Shown here piece by piece: positions 60,376-64,000 of a stretch of 64,000 bases of DNA (positions are counted from its first letter, which is position 1; every line of letters begins with the position of its first letter). The notes beneath the pieces were generated by a model. That model was not told the origin of the DNA. It did no database searches and saw only the letters and a list, made by a program, of their open reading frames with translations. The DNA comes from Sphaerisporangium corydalis (GTDB lineage: Bacteria; Actinomycetota; Actinomycetes; Streptosporangiales; Streptosporangiaceae): positions 47,403 to 111,402 of the forward strand of contig NZ_JANZYP010000022.1 in NCBI RefSeq assembly GCF_025506355.1, given 5' to 3'. The position numbers were made by a program, and so were the translations under genes.

Positions 60376-61566
60376 TCAGCGGGGAGTCGATCTGAGGTCG
60401 GCGACGTGGCGGATGAGGTCGCTGACGTGGACGACGCCCATGCAGCGGCCCACCTCGTCGACCACGACCAGGTCGTCGTACACGCGTGCGGCGTCCTTGC
60501 CCGCGAGTTGCATGGCGGCGATGGCCGGGGTCGTCTTGGGGACGACGCGCGGCGGGTCGGCGAGGCGGTGCGCGGGCTTCTTGGCGTGCAGCGCGTGCCC
60601 GTACGGTCCGGCGATGGACAGCAGGAAGCGGCTGCGTTCGACGCTGCCGCGCGGGCGCTGGTACTCGTCGACCAGGACGACGCTGGTGATGGACGGTTCG
60701 GTGCCGAGGGCGTCGACGACGTGCTCGGCCGTGGCCCCCATGGCCAGTGTCACGGCGGGCATGAGGAACTCCTGCACGCGCGGGCCGAGGTCGATCGCCG
60801 CCGGCTCGGGTTCCGAGGGGACGGGCAGGGGGACGTGGACGCGGCCGTGTGAGGGGCGCCAGTCGAGCGGGGCCAGCAGCGGGCCCTGGGCCAGCCGGAC
60901 GCCCCACCCGCGCAGCGCGCTGAGCTGCGCCTCGTTCCGCACCTGCGGGGCCAGGACGTGCACGCCCATGCCTCTGGACATGTGCGCGACGGCCTCGGCG
61001 AGCGCGTTGCGTCTTGGGTCGCGCGGGATGCGTTCCACCAGTTCGGGCGACAGGACCACCGCGTACGGCGCGGCGTCGGCGATCAGGTCGAGGGGCACGT
61101 GCGAGGTGCCGAGGCCGCCCATGGCCACCAGGTAGCCGATGGTGCGCAGGCCGTCGATGCCGGTGAGCAGCGCCCGGCGGTCCTCGGAGGCGAAGTCGCC
61201 GGAGATGACCAGGATCACCTCGCGGGGCCGCCGGCTCGTGGCCCGCATCGCCTCGTGGAGCGGTGCCAGCGCGGCCAGGCCCTGGATCACGACCCCCGAG
61301 GCCACGGTCAGGACGAGAGGAAGAAGCGCCTCTTCGCGCGCGGCCGCGTACGCGGCGGCGATCGTCGGCGAGATGTCCCGGGACATGCCGGTGGGGGACG
61401 GCTCGGCGGTGGCCTCGACGGCGATCACGCCGCCGCTGTCGAGGTCGACGATGGGCAGGAAGGTCGCGGGTCCCCCGGAGCCGGGAGGGCCTTCGGGGGA
61501 TCGGGGGAAGGGGGCGGCCGGCGCGGGGAGCGGGGTGGCCGGGGGAGCGGGTCGGGGGACCGTCAC
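60376..61566 (-). CDS. Degenerate EAL-domain protein with C-terminal CBS-like region
   Basis: 396 residues, GTG start. After a Pro-rich N-terminus (residues 1-35) the chain has an EAL-like fold: FLPIVDLDSGGVIAVEATAE in place of the usual QPIV.L.TG...G.EAL.R, then VSGVVIQGLAAL, LLTGIDGLRTIGYLVAMGGL and AYAVVLSPELVERI as the helix-strand pattern continues. The EAL triad is EAT and most metal ligands are not evident, so phosphodiesterase activity is unlikely; c-di-GMP binding may remain. The last ~130 residues (VQEFLMPAVTLAMGATAEHV and following, YDDLVVVDEVGRCMGVVHVS) resemble a CBS pair. Cytoplasmic regulatory protein, partner unknown. Confidence 0.75.
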   Translation of the reverse strand: MTVPRPAPPATPLPAPAAPFPRSPEGPPGSGGPATFLPIVDLDSGGVIAVEATAEPSPTGMSRDISPTIAAAYAAAREEALLPLVLTVASGVVIQGLAALAPLHEAMRATSRRPREVILVISGDFASEDRRALLTGIDGLRTIGYLVAMGGLGTSHVPLDLIADAAPYAVVLSPELVERIPRDPRRNALAEAVAHMSRGMGVHVLAPQVRNEAQLSALRGWGVRLAQGPLLAPLDWRPSHGRVHVPLPVPSEPEPAAIDLGPRVQEFLMPAVTLAMGATAEHVVDALGTEPSITSVVLVDEYQRPRGSVERSRFLLSIAGPYGHALHAKKPAHRLADPPRVVPKTTPAIAAMQLAGKDAARVYDDLVVVDEVGRCMGVVHVSDLIRHVADLRSTPR

Positions 61567-61855
61567 GTAGGGATTGTGCTGCTTGATCAGGCTTTATAGC
61601 GCTCAGGCGGAATGAAGTTCACCGACATTTCCCGGTCTGTTGGATGGGGGGTTTCCTCCATGGGAACCGGACACGGGAACGTGACAGGACGGTAGGGGGA
61701 ATCTGACTGAAACGACGCCGGGCCTGGGGCGATGGTCGTCGTTGGACGCCTTCGTGCATGCGAAGGCGTCTTCCCTCATCGTGGTGCTGAGCGCGACGTC
61801 GATCCTCGCGCGTCAATAAGGCGCCGATGGAAGCCGGCGTCACGGCCTATGGTCA

Positions 61856-62305
61856 TCAGGCCGAACCCGGGCCTGGGAGAAGGTCGACGTCGTCGGCGTG
61901 CATCGGCTCTCCGCAATGACTGCAGCGCGGGTCGACGTGGCCGATTTGCCCGCAGGCGTGGTGGCGGTACAGGACGGGAGGCCCGGCCTCGCCGGCGAGC
62001 CAGCGGTCACCCCACCGCGCCATCACCATGAGCATCTCGACGAGGTCGGCGCCCTTGGCGGTGAGGTGGTACTCGTGGCGGGGGCGGGCGTCGTAGGGCA
62101 GCCGTTCGAGCACGCCCTGTTCGACCAGGTGGTTGAGCCGCTCGGTGAGTACCTTGCGGGAGATCCCGAGGTCGGCCTGGATGTGGTCGAAGCGGCGCAC
62201 CCCGGCCCACACGTCGCGCAGGATCAGCGGCGACCAGGGCTCGCCGATCACGTCCAAGGTGCGCGCGATGGAACACGCCATCTCCCCGAACCGCGTTCGC
62301 TGCAT
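61856..62305 (-). CDS. HxlR-family transcriptional regulator
   Basis: 149 residues, ATG. HxlR winged helix: CSIARTLDVIGEPWSPLILR, DVWAGVRRFDHIQADLGISR, KVLTERLNHLVEQGVLERLP and the wing YDARPRHEYHLTAKGADLVE. The C-terminal tail CGQIGHVDPRCSHCGEPM has three Cys and a His, a probable small zinc-binding or redox-sensing ribbon found in some HxlR proteins. It diverges from a VOC/YciI-like gene pair, and a 40-bp operator-like palindrome lies between, so it probably represses both directions. Confidence 0.9.
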   Translation of the reverse strand: MQRTRFGEMACSIARTLDVIGEPWSPLILRDVWAGVRRFDHIQADLGISRKVLTERLNHLVEQGVLERLPYDARPRHEYHLTAKGADLVEMLMVMARWGDRWLAGEAGPPVLYRHHACGQIGHVDPRCSHCGEPMHADDVDLLPGPGSA

Positions 62306-62314
62306 GGCAGCAAT

Positions 62315-62354
62315 CTAGCAAGTGGGGTTCCCTTACGGAACCCGGGGGTGCTAG
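62315..62354. promoter_or_regulatory. Nested palindrome between the HxlR and VOC genes
   Basis: Inner arms GGGTTCC (62325-62331) and GGAACCC (62337-62343) surround CTTAC. Outer arms CTAGCA (62315-62320) and TGCTAG (62349-62354) flank them at 4- and 5-nt distance. A dimeric or tetrameric HxlR protein could occupy it and block both divergent promoters. Confidence 0.7.
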
Positions 62355-62394
62355 CTTCCACAGCGTCTCTTAAAGAAACCTCGAAGGGGATCCG

Positions 62395-62838
62395 ATGACA
62401 TTCATAAGACGCTTCGACCACGTCGGCATCACCGTCGCCGACCTCGACGCCGTGACGGCGTTCTTCGTCGGCCTCGGTCTGGAGGCCGACCGGAAGATGG
62501 CCGTCGAAGGCGAGTTCCTGGACACGGTGATCGGCACGACCGGCGCCCGCACCGAGATCGTCATGCTGCGGCCGCCCGGCGGAGGCACGACGCTGGAGCT
62601 CTCCAGCTTCACGCGGCCGGACCACCTCCCGGGTTCGCCCGCCGCGCCGGCCAACGAGCTGGGCCTGCGCAACGTCGCCTTCGAGGTGCACGACCTCCAC
62701 GCCGCGGTCGGTCACGCCGCGGCCGGTGGTTACGGCCTGGTGGGAGGCGTCGGCGAATACGAGGGCGTGTGGCGGATGGCCTACGTCCGCGGGCCCGAAG
62801 GCATCATCGTCTCGCTGGCCGAGCGCATCGAGAAGTAG
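62395..62838 (+). CDS. VOC-family glyoxalase/dioxygenase-like protein
   Basis: 147 residues, ATG with a GAAGGGGA site. Single-domain VOC protein: RRFDHVGITVADLDAVTAFF (metal-ligand His), GLGLEADRKMAVEGEFLDTV, IVMLRPPGGGTTLELSSFTR (ligand Glu region), VAFEVHDLHAAVGHAAAGGY and MAYVRGPEGIIVSLAERIEK (ligand Glu). All the usual metal-binding positions appear filled. Likely a lyase/isomerase-type detoxifying or ring-cleaving enzyme. It is 9 nt ahead of the YciI-like gene and under the HxlR operator. Confidence 0.87.
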   Translation: MTFIRRFDHVGITVADLDAVTAFFVGLGLEADRKMAVEGEFLDTVIGTTGARTEIVMLRPPGGGTTLELSSFTRPDHLPGSPAAPANELGLRNVAFEVHDLHAAVGHAAAGGYGLVGGVGEYEGVWRMAYVRGPEGIIVSLAERIEK

Positions 62839-62847
62839 GGAGACGTC

Positions 62848-63186
62848 ATGAGCACGACCGTGACCGACGAACAGATCCGGGCTCTGGCCGCGACCGCGAA
62901 GCCCTACAGCCTGGCGCTCCTTCACTGGGGGCCGCAGCGGACCATGGAAGGCGCGGGCGCGATCGAACTCGAACACCAGCGGCGCATGGTGTCGCTGCGC
63001 GCCGAGGGGGTGATCGCGATCCTGTGCCCGGTCGCCTCCGACACCGTGGCCGGCGTCGCGATCATGACCGTGCCGGCCGGAGAGGCCGCGGAGATCATGG
63101 CCGGGGACCCCTGCGTGCGGGCCGGGATGATCCGCTGTGAGGTCCACCCGTGCCACGGCTTCCCCGGAGACGCCCTCCCCGCATGA
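62848..63186 (+). CDS. YciI-like dimeric alpha-beta barrel protein
   Basis: 112 residues, ATG with an AGGGAG site. Ferredoxin-like YciI fold: KPYSLALLHWGPQRTMEGAG with EHQRRMVSLRAEGVIAILCP, then VAIMTVPAGEAAEIMAGDPC, the characteristic sequence before the last strand (VRAGMIRCEVHPCHGFPGD). Relatives are muconolactone-isomerase-like or have no known function. Operon with the VOC gene; both may process the same reactive compound. Confidence 0.82.
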   Translation: MSTTVTDEQIRALAATAKPYSLALLHWGPQRTMEGAGAIELEHQRRMVSLRAEGVIAILCPVASDTVAGVAIMTVPAGEAAEIMAGDPCVRAGMIRCEVHPCHGFPGDALPA

Positions 63187-63298
63187 ACGATCCCGGCCGG
63201 GGGCGATATGCGCCACTGCGGTGGGGGCTAGCACAAGGCGGAGGGGCGGCCGCGGCGGCCGGTGTCGAGGTGGGGGCGGTCCGGTACTGTCGCCGGGT

Positions 63299-63955
63299 AT
63301 GACGTCACGACCGGCGGCGGGCGGGGGCCGATGGGTGTCGGTCGAGCCGGAGCGCCTCGAAGGCTGGCTGCGCAGGTTCCAGGACCGGCACGGCCCGGTG
63401 GAGGCGGCCCTGAGCGGCGACGTCGTACGGTTGCGCGCCGAGGACGGCTCCGTGGCCGAGTGTCACGTGCCGTTCCCCCCGCTCACCGCCGCCGAGGGGC
63501 TCGCGGCGGCGCTGGTCGGGCACGCGGGGACGGATCGCCGGGTGGGGGTGCTCCTGGTACGGCTGGGAGGGCACGCGGCGGGCGTGTTCGAGGGGGGACG
63601 GCTGGTCGCCTCCAAGGTGGGCTCACGGCTCGTCCACGGGCGCAGCGCGGCGGGCGGCTGGTCCCAGCACCGCTTCGCGCGGCGCAGGGAGAAGCAGGCG
63701 AGCGAGGCGTCGCAGGCGGCGGCGGACGTCGCCGTACGGGTGCTCGTCCCGGAGGTGGGGACGCTGGCCGCCGTCGTGTTCGGCGGGGACCGCAGGGCGG
63801 TCGACGCGCTTCGCGCGGACCGCAGGCTCGCCGGGGTGTTCGCCCTGGAGACCGGCCCCTTCCTCGACGTCCCCGACCCCAGGCTGGCCGTCCTCCAGGA
63901 GACGCCCCAGCGCTTCCGCGCCGTCCGGATCCGGGTGCTCGAGCCTGGCGCGTGA
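63299..63955 (+). CDS. acVLRF1-family peptidyl-tRNA hydrolase
   Basis: 218 residues, ATG 63299. Release-factor-like VLRF1 domain as in actinobacterial acVLRF1 proteins: RWVSVEPERLEGWLRRFQDR at the N-terminus, VGVLLVRLGGHAAGVFEGGR, then SAAGGWSQHRFARRREKQAS, where the GGWSQ...RRRE loop corresponds to the catalytic Gln-containing element of Vms1/ANKZF1. It should release nascent chains from stalled ribosomes or peptidyl-tRNA. The intergenic stretch upstream is ~110 nt and a hairpin follows the stop. Confidence 0.87.
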   Translation: MTSRPAAGGGRWVSVEPERLEGWLRRFQDRHGPVEAALSGDVVRLRAEDGSVAECHVPFPPLTAAEGLAAALVGHAGTDRRVGVLLVRLGGHAAGVFEGGRLVASKVGSRLVHGRSAAGGWSQHRFARRREKQASEASQAAADVAVRVLVPEVGTLAAVVFGGDRRAVDALRADRRLAGVFALETGPFLDVPDPRLAVLQETPQRFRAVRIRVLEPGA

Positions 63956-63978
63956 CCGGGACTACGCCCGTTCAGGTG

Positions 63979-63997
63979 GTGGCTCCGCAGGAGCCAC
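63979..63997 (+). terminator. Hairpin after the acVLRF1 gene
   Basis: GTGGCTCC (63979-63986) pairs with GGAGCCAC (63990-63997) around a 3-nt loop. It begins 24 nt past the stop codon, near the end of the window. Confidence 0.7.
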
Positions 63998-64000
63998 AGG

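Overview
This is one continuous stretch of a high-GC actinobacterial chromosome. The content fits a Streptosporangiales/Streptosporangiaceae-type actinomycete: a SufR-led SUF operon, GpgS, CtaA, an acVLRF1 peptidyl-tRNA hydrolase, FxSxx-COOH-type genes, a DUF5753/DUF397/HATPase regulatory module, an AA10-CBM2 LPMO, many GTG starts and several probable leaderless promoters. The family-level placement is inference. I see no tRNA, rRNA, CRISPR array or transposase.

Layout. 0.2-6.3 kb: an NB-ARC/TPR protein (FxsT-like) diverges from a short FxSxx-COOH-like peptide gene, followed by a SIR2-domain gene translationally coupled to an nSTAND1-TPR ATPase; this looks like an NLR-like conflict or defence cluster. 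6.4-11.5 kb (minus strand): a sugar isomerase-like protein, a probable glucosylglycerate hydrolase, glucosyl-3-phosphoglycerate synthase and an FAD oxidoreductase. 12-16.8 kb: a PrsW-type protease, a cellulose-type LPMO, a YdcF-like protein and heme A synthase. 16.9-31.1 kb: a long, tightly coupled cluster for uptake and breakdown of hydroxyproline. It holds a three-subunit D-hydroxyproline dehydrogenase, a deaminase, an epimerase, a 2-oxoglutarate semialdehyde dehydrogenase, a five-gene Liv-type ABC importer, a second proline-racemase-family enzyme, a pyrroline-2-carboxylate reductase and a GntR/FCD regulator. 31.2-38.4 kb: a WYL regulator with two divergent small genes, an LLM oxidoreductase, an EamA exporter, a DrrAB-like ABC pair and a VOC protein.

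38.5-45.2 kb: the SUF iron-sulfur assembly operon sufR-sufB-sufD-ferredoxin-sufC-sufS-sufU-sufT, preceded by an IdeR/DmdR-type iron box and an exact SufR-type operator that overlaps the sufR start codon. 45.4-52.4 kb: a DEAD-box helicase with a structured leader, a LacI regulator divergent from a GH2 beta-mannosidase, and hisE-hisG. 52.5-58.3 kb: an ABC-2 transporter plus NarL-type sensor kinase, whose likely response regulator lies 2.3 kb away on the other strand. Between and around them are a ~95-bp dispersed repeat (two copies on each side, in inverted orientation) and a DUF5753/DUF397/HATPase module. 58.7-64 kb: a quinone-oxidoreductase-like protein, a 53-bp tandem-repeat tract, a degenerate EAL-CBS protein, an HxlR regulator with a large operator, VOC and YciI-like proteins, and acVLRF1.

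Functions are assigned from motifs read by eye and from gene context; no database search was run.
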